Below, one piece after another: positions 44,678 to 53,297 of a DNA stretch of 64,000 bases (positions are counted from its first letter, which is position 1; the number at the start of each line of letters is the position of its first letter). Where the stretch lies: NCBI GenBank assembly GCA_946965045.2, contig OX337233.1:2418001-2482000 (forward strand), in the 5' to 3' direction. The translations under genes and the position numbers were made by a program. A model generated the notes under the pieces. It worked only from the letters and a program-made list of their open reading frames with translations. It made no database searches and had not been told where the DNA came from. This DNA comes from Epithemia pelagica (lineage: Eukaryota > Bacillariophyta > Bacillariophyceae > Surirellales > Surirellaceae).

Positions 44678-45073
44678 ATGTTTGGAAGATCAAAAGAGAA
44701 GAATGACTACAGCAAGGTCTCATTAGATGATTTCAGTGACGACGAGGATGTGGAATCAACAAACAATGGTGCATCCGAAAAAGCGAGACATCAACAGCTC
44801 ATGAAAAAACAAGACGAAGGCCTGGAAATGTTGAGTCAGTCAGCCGAGCGATTGGGGAAAATGTCAATGCAGATTCACGAAGAACTTGGTGCTCAAAATC
44901 AAATACTGGACGAGATGGAGAGCGATCTCGATCTAGCGAATGATGATCTAGACATTGTGACGAAAAAGACAAAGGAGTTCATCGAATTTACAGGAGGGGA
45001 GAAAAACTGTGTGTTGATTTTGATTTTGGCGGGTATAGCACTGGTGCTATTCTTACTCATACTGTACACATAA
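44678..45073 (+). CDS. Short Qc-like SNARE, tail-anchored
   Basis: A 131-aa protein. After an acidic N-terminus (SLDDFSDDEDVE) comes a SNARE motif (about 40-100). Its hydrophobic heptads centre on a zero-layer Gln: LEMLSQSAERLGKMSMQIHEELGAQNQILDEME can be read in two adjoining pieces. A C-terminal membrane anchor follows (VLILILAGIALVLFLLILYT). It resembles syntaxin-6/8/SYP5-type Qc-SNAREs but lacks their N-terminal helical domain, so it is either a Bet1-sized short SNARE or a 5'-truncated gene. It acts in vesicle fusion in the endomembrane system. The start codon lies 63 bp from the Harbinger element's end, so the element may have replaced upstream sequence. It is convergent with TAF11, whose stop lies 26 bp away. 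Confidence 0.78.
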   Translation: MFGRSKEKNDYSKVSLDDFSDDEDVESTNNGASEKARHQQLMKKQDEGLEMLSQSAERLGKMSMQIHEELGAQNQILDEMESDLDLANDDLDIVTKKTKEFIEFTGGEKNCVLILILAGIALVLFLLILYT

Positions 45074-45098
45074 TAAAATGCTCGTTGGAGCACGAGTG

Positions 45099-46103
45099 CT
45101 ACGATTTCTCAATATCAATCTCCATGGCTTCGCCATCGGCATCTTTGTTGGATGTGTCCTTGGCTTTTTCGCTATCGACATCATCTTTCGGTGTTTCTTT
45201 TGCTTTTTCCTTATCGTACTCTTCTTGAGCTTCCAATGCCGCCAATCTCCTCTCGTCCACGGACTCTCTTGCTTCTAAAACAAAGGTTGGTCGTTCTCCC
45301 GAGTTCTGTAGAAAGAATCCTGGATCCAACCCTTGCGATCTCCGATCTTCGTAGGCAGCCAGCACATCGGATGGTTGTAAAGCAGATTGTGTTGTGGATG
45401 GGTCACGGCCTGCTTTGGTGGCCAAACGAGCTGCCGCTTGTACCAATCGTTGGGCATAGATTTTGGCCAGGACTGCCACTACTGTTCGTATTTCACCGGC
45501 TTGTCCAACCGCCACCAAGTCTTCGAGAGGCCGTATAGAGGGGAGCAAATGCAAACGATCGGACAAACAAGCTCCAACCCAGTCCCCAACTGCATCCACT
45601 GGAAAACTAACGCGCTGAAAAGCCTCGAATCGAGACTGTTCCAATTTGGAAAAGGTGGAAAGCATTTGAGCCATCATTTGTCCATCGGATGTTGCAGTAC
45701 TATGAGATGATCATCAAGAAAAAGGGTAAGATACAGCCAAAGTAGGCAAAAGGCGATACCATCCATTAGATGTCGAAATGTGTGTGTGGATGAAACAACG
45801 TGGCGTACACACCTATCCAGCGAATTTTTCGGTTTCGTGGTTGAAGACGATGCAGTATTTCCTTCTGACGATGAGTATGAACGATTCCGTTTTGTCTTCT
45901 TGGTCTTGGACTTTGTTCCTTTGTTCTTCTTCTTGGGAGGGACTTTTCTCGCCAGCACATAATCGTTCAAGGCAATAATAGGTGGAAAGAAGTGAAATTA
46001 GAGACAGTCAAGCCAGGAACATAATCTGGTTCGGGCATAACCATCTCAACCACTCACCTTCTGTCGATGGAGTCGAGCTGCGTGGTCTCTTCCTTGCATC
46101 CAT
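45099..46103 (-). CDS. TAF11: TFIID subunit TAF11-like
   Basis: Three exons (46103-46058, 45942-45813, 45699-45099) give about 258 aa. The basic N-terminus (KRPRSSTPS, then a Lys/Thr-rich run) suggests nuclear import. The histone-fold domain (about 73-160) follows the TAF11 pattern: MAQMLSTFSKLEQSRFEAFQ and RVSFPVDAVGDWV. Then comes a helix with EIRTVVAVLAKIYAQRLVQAA and a final helix ALQPSDVLAAYEDRRSQG. The C-terminal 60 residues are acidic. TAF11 pairs with TAF13 in TFIID and helps TBP-TFIIA binding at promoters. Introns are AGAAG|gtgagt/aaaag|TCCCTC (phase 1) and GATAG|gtgtgt/catag|TACTGC (phase 2). The start codon is only 47 bp from that of the divergent CDK10-like kinase. Confidence 0.85.
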
Positions 46104-46150
46104 GGTTCTTCTTTGACAACGAGGGTCAAAAGACGAGAAACAAAACAAAA
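46104..46150. promoter_or_regulatory. Ultra-short bidirectional promoter, TAF11 / CDK10-like
   Basis: Only 47 bp separate the two divergent ATGs, and an alternative upstream kinase ATG at 46067 would even overlap TAF11 exon 1. Promoter elements must therefore sit within transcribed or coding sequence of one or both genes. A rearranged copy of this block lies at 51078-51348. Confidence 0.5.
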
Positions 46151-47612
46151 ATGGACTGTGATGCGCTGGCAGATGACCCGGTCGCACATATTGGAGATGC
46201 TCCCTCCATCTCATCTTTCATAGCATACCCTTCTGCTACCATTGTATTGCATTTGTTGAAGAGCATGCCAACCGCACAAGTAATCAAAAAGAGAAAGCGA
46301 GTGACAGAGAGAAAGTCTGCTGTCGATGATAGCTCCAAGAAACCAGAAAGTGATGGAGCCCGCAACTACACGGTTGGCCGTTGCGACGAAGTATCTGATC
46401 GTTATGAAAAGGTGGGGAGGCGATTGGGCGAAGGAACGTATGGAATTGTGTATCAAGCCAAGGATAAGGTTACAGGTCGCTATGTCGCCTTGAAGCGCTG
46501 CATTCCTCATGATCAAGCCAGTGATGGTTTTCCTGTCACGACTCTTCGAGAAATTCAATCCTTGCGACTTTGTTCCAGTCATCCAAACATTGTTCATCTG
46601 GAAAATGTTGCAGTGTCTCGGTCCGGTGTTTTTCTGGTCTTTGAATATTGGTGAGTGTTTGTCTGGTATCTGTTCGATAAATGTTTCCTGTCGCATGGCC
46701 ATGTAGTTCACCCCAACTCTGAGAAACACTGGTTGCTTGGTTTTCCTTCTTGTTTCTGCAATTTTGTTTGCATCAATCAACCAACAACCTGTTATTATTT
46801 GGGGGAATCTTTCTTGTACTTATCGAAATCATTGTCCTTATATTGTTTCGGATTCAATGATGCAACAATTTTCGCATAGTGATCACGACTTGTCAAACCT
46901 GATCGATGCGCATTATCGAACCTACCAAGAGAGCCCCTTTCAACAAGCACAGGTAAAACGATTGCTCCTACAGCTGTTGGGTGCAGTGAAACACGTTCAC
47001 AGACTCCATCTTATTCACCGAGATATCAAACTCAGCAACTTACTTTATACCAGCAAGGGTCTGCTGAAACTGGCGGATTTTGGGTTGTCACGTCCCTATG
47101 CCCATGATTTGCAATCTCAATTAACGCCCAAGGTCGCTTCCTTGTGGTATCGTCCGCCGGAACTCCTACTAGGCGCAACGTCGTATAGCAACTCGATTGA
47201 TTTGTGGGCCGTCGGATGTGTCTTTGGAGAACTGTTGACCGGCCAACCTCTCATGAAAGGAGTGAGCGAACTGGATCAAATTAGTCAAATCTTTGACTGT
47301 TTTGGAGTCCCACCACCACCATCATCGAGTTCTTGTCATCTTTCGTCGTCGTCGTCGTCATCATCGTTTTGGGCCCTGCCATTATTGGTCAACAAGGATG
47401 TTCGACCACCCACCAAAAGTCGTCGCACTGTATTGGATACTCTGGGAAACGTGTTGTCACGTGAGGGTCTTGAACTCGTTCATGGTCTTCTTCACTTTGA
47501 TCCCATGGTACGATGGACGGCCACCCAGGCACTTCAATCTCCCTACTTGGACAAGGAGGTCCCACGACCCACTCCAATCCATGAAATGCCCCAATTTCCT
47601 CGGTCGTTTTAG
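46151..47612 (+). CDS. CDK10-like cyclin-dependent kinase
   Basis: Two exons (46151-46650 and 46880-47612) give about 410 aa. A basic N-terminal region (VIKKRKRVTERK) precedes the kinase domain. Landmarks: LGEGTYGIVYQA; ALKRC; DGFPVTTLREI (variant of the PISSLRE cyclin-binding helix of CDK10); LVFEYC|DHDLSNL across the splice; LIHRDIKLSNLLY; ADFGLSRPY; TPKVASLWYRPPELLLG; SIDLWAVGC. A Ser-rich insert (CHLSSSSSSSSF) lies in the C-lobe. CDK10 with cyclin M type partners regulates transcription and growth; the cyclin here is unknown. The intron is ATATTG|gtgagt...gcatag|TGATCA, phase 2. The start at 46151 was chosen to avoid overlap with TAF11 exon 1; alternatives are 46067 and 46267. Confidence 0.85.
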
Positions 47613-47904
47613 CATTGCTTAGATCCTTTACAATGTATGTTTTCCGCTAGGTTTAGATCACTGGACCCCAACGGTTTCCTTAAACTTGGTGTTCATGAGC
47701 CATACTCGCCTGCAGCGAGTACGAGGCCTTTGAACGTGTGCCCAAGTTGATGAGGAAGTGCTGGATCGTCCATCCAGTATGTCTTTTTGGGGGTCGTTTT
47801 CTGCGTTTGCAAAAGCATCTCACGCTTCTTGACCGTATGTCACGACAATAGGACATCAACGACTGGTATTACGAAACATGAATAACATAGCTGTAATAGT
47901 AACT

Positions 47905-50016
47905 TCAATGGGTACGTGCCTTTTTCCCCAACCGTTCTTCTTTAGCTTGTCGTTGTCGTCGTTTCCATTCCAACTTTTTGGCCATTTTCTTGGAGATTGC
48001 ATCACTTTTCTTCGATTGTCCTCCAGAGGCTTCTGAGGGTGTAGATTTCGATGATGGCAGCGCCAAGGGCTTCTGTTTTGGTTCATCCTTGGGTGGTTGC
48101 GACCCATGTCGGGAGCTCATGTCCAGTTGCGCTCGTCCTGGATACACTGGCAACGGATATCCACTAGTGAAAGAAGCACCCTTACCTGTGAGGTTGTCCT
48201 GCCCTGCATCACTGTTGCTCTTGGGTCGGATCTTTGTCTTCTTTTGGAAACAAGCTACAAAAAAGCCATTGGTTTCGTATTCCGGTCCATCGACGCGCAA
48301 CAAACAAGCCGATTCTGCAGCCGTTAAACCTTTGTACGACTTGCCTAGACAAGGCCATGTTTGCATGCATTTTGGTGCAATCAGCTCCCACTTGTGTCCT
48401 CCATCATGTGGGGCATCGTCACGATCCAACTCCAATGCCTTTGCTACCACACCTTCATTTTCTTGGACGTGAATCGAGCAAGTGGAATAGACAATGCGCT
48501 CTACGGCTGGAAATGCTGTCATGGCGTGTCGCAATGCCTGCAGTTGAAAGCTCGAAAGAGATTGTAAACGTTTCGCCGTTTTGCTATTGGTATTGCCGGA
48601 CGAGGGATCCAGTTCTCCGTGCTCGCTTGTAGGGGTAACTTTGTCATCCTCGTTGTTGTTTTGAGGATCTTGTTTACGATCCAGACTATTGAATATGCCC
48701 GATCCCGAACACGACGGATCCAACAGAATATCTGTGACATTCGCAAGATTCTTGTCCGTGTCCTTAGCAGGAGTTTGCAAGAAGTCTTGGCACTTGACCT
48801 CCACTCGAGGATGGTTCTTGTCTACAAGGGCAGGATCACTGGCAGATGTCGGAACCATTTCTGCTATTCTCCGTCGCAGAGTGTCACATCGTTCCTTGGA
48901 CCGATCCAATGCGTAAATGATGGCCGGTTTGTCTTTATTGCCCTTGTGTTCACGCCCTTTTCGTTTGGACACTTGTTTTTGGTGTTGTTCTTGCTGCTGA
49001 TGCACGAGAGCTGCCAAATGACTGGTTTTGTTACCCGGTGCCGCACAGGCATCTAAGTACACTCGACGCTCGGGTGCAAGGCTTTGGGGAGCAAATCCCT
49101 GAACCAAACAAAAGGCGGAAAAGCAAGACGACTTGTCTTGCAAGACAATTCGATGGGGTGACAAGTAGGTATTTTGTCGCAACCATTGGGTTGTCATTCG
49201 ACTGTTTTTGTTGTTTGTCTTACAGCTTGGTGCAAAACTGTCCGTAAATACGAGCAAATCGGGAATATGGGCATCTCGATACACACCACCAGCTGGAGCA
49301 CTGGCATCAGCGGCGGATTCGTCCCTTGTCGCAGCATTATTTGTGTCATCGGAAAAGGAAGAAGAGCCTTCCAATACGAAATGTGTGGAAATCTCGTTCC
49401 ACGTCGTACCAGGCCACAGTGTATTGATGCGAACATAGCGAGGAAATTCCACCACGGACGACCCAGTACGGGGAAACTTTGTGTCGGTCGTTTCGGCGGT
49501 CACAGCGTTTTGCAACACAGGTTCGAGTCGCATCAAGTGTCGTTTGAGAGCACCACCACCTTGAATCGATTGATGCGGCCCCAACAAGAGTTCAAACAGT
49601 AAAACGAACAAGAGACCCTCATTCTTGATCTCCATGGTGGTTGTTGATGATGTTTCTCCAGTCTTTGTGCCTTTCTCGACTTTGTCCTTCTTGTTGCTGT
49701 TTTGTGAACAAGAATCTTGTTCTTGTTGTTTTGTCTCTTTCAGTGCCTGCTTCCAGACACGATCCCACAAGGACTTGTGTTTCAATACCTCACATACTTG
49801 AGCGTAAGTTTGTTTGGAACATATCAGTTGCCCGGTATCCTTGTCGTACACAATGGATTTGAGACCCTTGCCATGATTCCAGACTTGATTCAAGATACGA
49901 GCCGCCGGTGCATAGGGAGAAGTGGAACCGGAGGACGACCGAGACGATGCAGTAGACTTTATCTTTTTGGCTTTACCAGAAGCAACTTTGGCATGACTCT
50001 TTGGCACCATGGCCAT
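47905..50016 (-). CDS. NSUN5/Rcm1-like rRNA cytosine-5 methyltransferase
   Basis: A 703-aa single-exon protein of the NOL1/NOP2/Sun family. It contains an N-terminal basic region, a helical N1-like domain with YAQVCEVLKHKSLWDRVWKQAL, and the phrase VVEFPRYVRINTL. LSPHRIVLQDKSSCFSAF follows, then the SAM-binding LDACAAPGNKTSHLAAL. The two catalytic Cys motifs are LLDPSCSGSGIFN and ERIVYSTCSIHVQENE. The QDKSSC phrase and the spacing of motif IV fit the NSUN5/Rcm1 group, which methylates a cytosine of 25S/28S rRNA in the nucleolus. Low-complexity inserts (Gln/Lys-rich around the SAM site) lengthen it relative to the ~450-500 residues usual. The C-terminus is Lys/Arg-rich (nucleolar-type). Confidence 0.88.
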   Translation of the reverse strand: MAMVPKSHAKVASGKAKKIKSTASSRSSSGSTSPYAPAARILNQVWNHGKGLKSIVYDKDTGQLICSKQTYAQVCEVLKHKSLWDRVWKQALKETKQQEQDSCSQNSNKKDKVEKGTKTGETSSTTTMEIKNEGLLFVLLFELLLGPHQSIQGGGALKRHLMRLEPVLQNAVTAETTDTKFPRTGSSVVEFPRYVRINTLWPGTTWNEISTHFVLEGSSSFSDDTNNAATRDESAADASAPAGGVYRDAHIPDLLVFTDSFAPSCKTNNKNSRMTTQWLRQNTYLSPHRIVLQDKSSCFSAFCLVQGFAPQSLAPERRVYLDACAAPGNKTSHLAALVHQQQEQHQKQVSKRKGREHKGNKDKPAIIYALDRSKERCDTLRRRIAEMVPTSASDPALVDKNHPRVEVKCQDFLQTPAKDTDKNLANVTDILLDPSCSGSGIFNSLDRKQDPQNNNEDDKVTPTSEHGELDPSSGNTNSKTAKRLQSLSSFQLQALRHAMTAFPAVERIVYSTCSIHVQENEGVVAKALELDRDDAPHDGGHKWELIAPKCMQTWPCLGKSYKGLTAAESACLLRVDGPEYETNGFFVACFQKKTKIRPKSNSDAGQDNLTGKGASFTSGYPLPVYPGRAQLDMSSRHGSQPPKDEPKQKPLALPSSKSTPSEASGGQSKKSDAISKKMAKKLEWKRRQRQAKEERLGKKARTH

Positions 50017-50151
50017 AACGAGATGATGTAGAAAGACAAAACCTTCGGTGGTTGTGAGTATGCGTGGTCAGTGAAAAGTGGCAATGGCACGAAGTTTCGT
50101 GGTCGCGGATACGAAGATCCATTCGCGCACACAAAAGGAAGATTTTTTACC
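50017..50151. promoter_or_regulatory. Short divergent promoter, NSUN5-like / JMJD7-like pseudogene
   Basis: 135 bp separate the divergent start codons. Its use on the pseudogene side may persist although the gene is broken. Confidence 0.35.
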
Positions 50152-51055
50152 ATGGCGACCAACGGCAATCGTACTCCTAGCAACCAGGATGGCAGCAACG
50201 ACACCCATACACAAAAAAGAGGAGGGGAAGTACTATTTGCGTCTGCCAAAGCCCTGGATAGTTTTCAGGAGGATGTGAGCTACCTCTGGTGTTTTGGTGG
50301 TTCGTCCTCCATTCCGATCTACGACCATCCGCCCTCCACGGTGGATTTTTTGCGACAGCATGTGGCCATGAGTCGACCGTGTATCATTCGAAATGCCATT
50401 CCATCCTTTCCTCCAGTGACAGTCGAGGACTTGTTGGATCAGGCACCCTCCCATCTCATCATGCAGGTCGACGTGACACCCGATGGCCATGGAGATTGTT
50501 TGCGTCAAACCACCGTACAACATGCAAAAGAACAGAACACAGGAGGTGACAACCAGAACCACAACAACAACCCTGTGTTTGTCAAACCCATGCCAGTGAA
50601 AATGTCATTGGCCACCTTCGCCAAGCATTTACAACTACAACGACCAGCTGCAAAGCAACAGCACAACGAACCATACGACCAGAACGAGGAACCCTAAGAG
50701 TCGTTTCGTGATCGAATCTTTCCAGTGGTTGATCAAAGAGAGCACGTCCTTGTCGAGAAGGATGACGAAGACGACAGTGATACCGATCGACTCGAGTCCA
50801 TGTTGCAATCTTCCGTTTTGTACTATTCTCCACAAAACGATTGTTTGCGCCAGGAATTGGCCCCCTTGTGGAAGATATGGACCACGCAGTATGGTGTGCC
50901 CGCCTCCTTTCCGTGGGCACTGGGCACACGAGGCGTTTGGTGTCACAGAACCCGAGGTTGTGAATTTGTGGATTGGTAACGAACAGGCAGTTTCGTTTTG
51001 GCACAAGGATCACTACTGCAATTCAAGACTTTCCATTCGCGGTTGTCATCAGAAG
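50152..51055 (+). pseudogene. Broken JMJD7-like JmjC hydroxylase gene
   Basis: The reading frame begins at ATG 50152 and follows JMJD7 (Fe(II)/2-oxoglutarate oxygenase/protease family). It has SRPCIIRNAIPSFP, MQVDVTPDGHGDCLR, FVKPMPVKMSLATFAKHL and, further on, VTEPEVVNLWIGNEQAV and HKDHY, which carries the HxD iron ligands. Three lesions are visible: an in-frame TAA at 50695-50697, with homologous sequence continuing in the same frame; a frame change at about 50925-50935, between GVPASFPWALG and HEAFGVTEP; and a lost 3' half after HKDHY, where the rest of the JmjC barrel is missing and the sequence soon gives way to a duplicated TAF11/CDK10 segment. Assembly error could explain one lesion but hardly all three. 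Confidence 0.75.
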
Positions 51056-51077
51056 TGACCTACGATCTACCTATTCA

Positions 51078-51348
51078 TCGTTCAAGGCAATAGGAGGAAA
51101 GAAGCGGAATTAGAGATAGTCAAGCGAGGAACAGATTCTGGTTCGGGCATAACCATCTCAACCACTCCCCTTCTACCATCGCAGTTTTTGAAGAGCATAC
51201 CAACCGCAAAAGTAATCGAAAAGAGAAAGCGAGTAAGTCTCCTGTTAATGATTGCTCAAAGAAACCACAAAAGTGATTGAACACGCAACTATACGGTCGG
51301 CCGTTACGACGAAGTATCTGATCGTTATGAAAAGGTGAGGAGACGAAG
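51078..51348. pseudogene. Rearranged partial copy of the TAF11-intron / CDK10 5' region
   Basis: 51078-51174 matches 45963-46062 (TAF11 intron 1 region up to exon 1). 51180-51348 matches about 46239-46432 (CDK10-like 5' coding region, up to ATCTGATCGTTATGAAAAGG). The block 46063-46237, with both start codons, is deleted in the copy, and a further ~14 bp is missing after GAGAAAGCGAGT. The ATG corresponding to 46267 is changed to ATA. The copy is in the same orientation as the source, about 5.1 kb downstream, and cannot encode either protein. Confidence 0.85.
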
Positions 51349-51510
51349 CAATGTTGGCGATGAGTTGAGGAATCAGGGAACAGGGAGAATTTTCTTTGAG
51401 GAAAAGCAGATACAAAATGGAATGGGTTAGCCAATAGGTCGGCCGAGAACCGAGAAAGCGTATTGCTTTCAGTTTTTGATCGGGTTGTTGTGAACATAGA
51501 CAGGGCTTGT
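51349..51510. other. Short gap between the duplicate and the HNH gene
   Basis: Sequence without a recognised feature; it presumably contains the 3' UTR of the minus-strand gene ending at 51511. Confidence 0.3.
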
Positions 51511-52935
51511 TTACCCTACCAACCTCCATGACTGCAGGGCATTTTGATAATTCCAAAGGAGACATTTCTCCAAAATCTCAGCAGCTTCCACTTCGTACAA
51601 GTTAGCAGAATTTGACCAGCATTCACTAAGGTCGTCGACACCAGGAATGGCTGTCACAAGGATAGTGTCCCCGTCCTCAGACTCCTCCGTTACGAGAGTA
51701 TTTTTGTTATTCTTGGGATAGAATATTTGAACATCAGCCCCCGATATCGTCCACCGATCGTTTGGGTATTTGTAGAGAGCCGCGCCTTTTTCAAGCTTGT
51801 TTAAAATAGCCTCTGCAATTTCATTCCTGTTAAATACCAACTCCAATGGGATAATGTAGTAATGGCATTCGTCAATGATACAGGTGGAAAATTCAGTGTT
51901 GGCATTTCGCAAAGGCCTAATCGCAAAGGACTGCACTGTTTTCCGTCGCTTTCCTCTTCCCCGTCCAGTTCCATCAAAGTTCAGATGGACATCTCTACTC
52001 AACGCAAGGCGGTTGAAGTCGGGTGTATCAAGCCATTCATACACTCCGTGACATTTGGCACTGGGGAAGATGTGAGCTGATTCCGCCTCAGCCAACGTGA
52101 AAGAAGCACTGTTCTCAATCCGTTGAAATCGAAAAGTGGTGTCTTTTCTTGATAGAAGGGTGACATCCATTGTGAAGTCGCTTGATCGAGTATCCAATAT
52201 CATGTCTACAAGAGGCGAACCCGGTTCCGCTTCTCCATTTCGTGGTTCGTAGTGAGTCTTTAGAACCATGTTTTCGACTGTCACTGGAAAGGGGTCAATT
52301 TCTGATAAGGTCAAGTCCCGCACGATGTTCTGTTGGTCGTCCACCAGCTGTAAATCCCCGTTGTTGCGAAGAATATAAGCCTTCAAGTTGTCCACAAAAT
52401 AGCCAGCCCGAAAAACCTTGCTAAACACCACAGAAAACTTAATGATCGAACGATTGAACGGGTCACTATCACTCGCCTCTGTGACAAAAGCCGTATTTGC
52501 ATCTAGATCTGGTGGATATAATCCTTTAAGAGAAGACGCCAATTTGAACAGCTCGTAACGGGCACCAGCGTGGGTTTTTGGTCGAGATATTGCCCCGGAG
52601 ACCTTGCGCCAGCGACTTGGTTGTTGCGAAAGCGGTTCTTGCTGCACGATCGCTGGTGCAACCACAATCAATGGCTTTCTGCTTGCTTTATCGGTGGGAA
52701 CAACATCCCTGGGATCTATGCAGTGGTTGTTGAGAATAGGCACATCAGTTCCCGTCGGGTAGACGTCAAGTTGATAATAAGCGCAGTGATTCAGCGCCAA
52801 TTGCGCTGTTTCCTTCACTTCACGTTTCAGATCATCGACATCATCTCCCGCGAAATCTTTGATTTTAAACAATTTCGGATCTTGATCCTCCTTGCCGATA
52901 TAAAGCTTGATCCAAATGCTCGTCATTGTCGTCAT
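51511..52935 (-). CDS. Crinkler-like protein with HNH-type nuclease C-terminus
   Basis: A 474-aa single-exon ORF from ATG 52935. The N-terminal ~100 residues (SIWIKLYIGKED, DDVDDLKREVKETAQLAL, LDVYPTGTDVPILNN, KPLIVVAPA) have the ubiquitin-like header pattern of Crinkler (CRN) proteins. A middle linker region follows. Around residues 285-335 is AESAHIFPSAKCHG, then NRLALSRDVHLNFDG, an HNH-type layout (AHI, Asn before LxLSxxxH, then FDG) like HNH_2 nucleases. Header plus nuclease tip is the known Crinkler-class architecture. Members act as secreted effectors in oomycetes and are suspected intragenomic or anti-invader conflict proteins elsewhere; no secretion signal is seen here. The start codon lies 184 bp from the end of the 7.8-kb transposon. 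Confidence 0.6.
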   Translation of the reverse strand: MTTMTSIWIKLYIGKEDQDPKLFKIKDFAGDDVDDLKREVKETAQLALNHCAYYQLDVYPTGTDVPILNNHCIDPRDVVPTDKASRKPLIVVAPAIVQQEPLSQQPSRWRKVSGAISRPKTHAGARYELFKLASSLKGLYPPDLDANTAFVTEASDSDPFNRSIIKFSVVFSKVFRAGYFVDNLKAYILRNNGDLQLVDDQQNIVRDLTLSEIDPFPVTVENMVLKTHYEPRNGEAEPGSPLVDMILDTRSSDFTMDVTLLSRKDTTFRFQRIENSASFTLAEAESAHIFPSAKCHGVYEWLDTPDFNRLALSRDVHLNFDGTGRGRGKRRKTVQSFAIRPLRNANTEFSTCIIDECHYYIIPLELVFNRNEIAEAILNKLEKGAALYKYPNDRWTISGADVQIFYPKNNKNTLVTEESEDGDTILVTAIPGVDDLSECWSNSANLYEVEAAEILEKCLLWNYQNALQSWRLVG

Positions 52936-53109
52936 TGTGATGAAGGTGGCATGAGAAGTATACCGATTACCGATCCAGAAAAAACCAAACCGCGCGGGCC
53001 GGGCCGCATTTGGTTTTGAAAAATTTTTCAGCTATACCTAGCAAAGTAGCTACCTAGTCAAGAAGCGCGCAAACAATCAAAATACGAGTAACAGTAGGGT
53101 AAAGAGTAG

Positions 53110-53119
53110 AGCGTAACCC
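53110..53119. repeat. Left 10-bp direct repeat flanking the 7.8-kb element
   Basis: agcgtaaccc, identical to 60885-60894 and immediately outside the TACCCCC terminus. Interpreted as a target-site duplication. Confidence 0.6.
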
Positions 53120-53297
53120 TACCCCCAAGCGCCGGGTGAGTTATGAATCCCGCCTGAGTCGGAGAAAATGTGCATTCGTCTTCTCACCCCCACGGCGCGT
53201 CCTCCAAATTTGGCGATTTCTCGATCTTGATACAAAACCATTTTCACCTCCACGGTCTCAACACGGACCCAACCTTGTGTGACCAAGTGCACCAACC

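Noticed and set aside
50152-51055. JMJD7-like locus as a functional spliced gene
   Set aside because: The premature stop and frame change are not bracketed by plausible GT/AG introns that would restore the frame, and the 3' half of the domain is absent.
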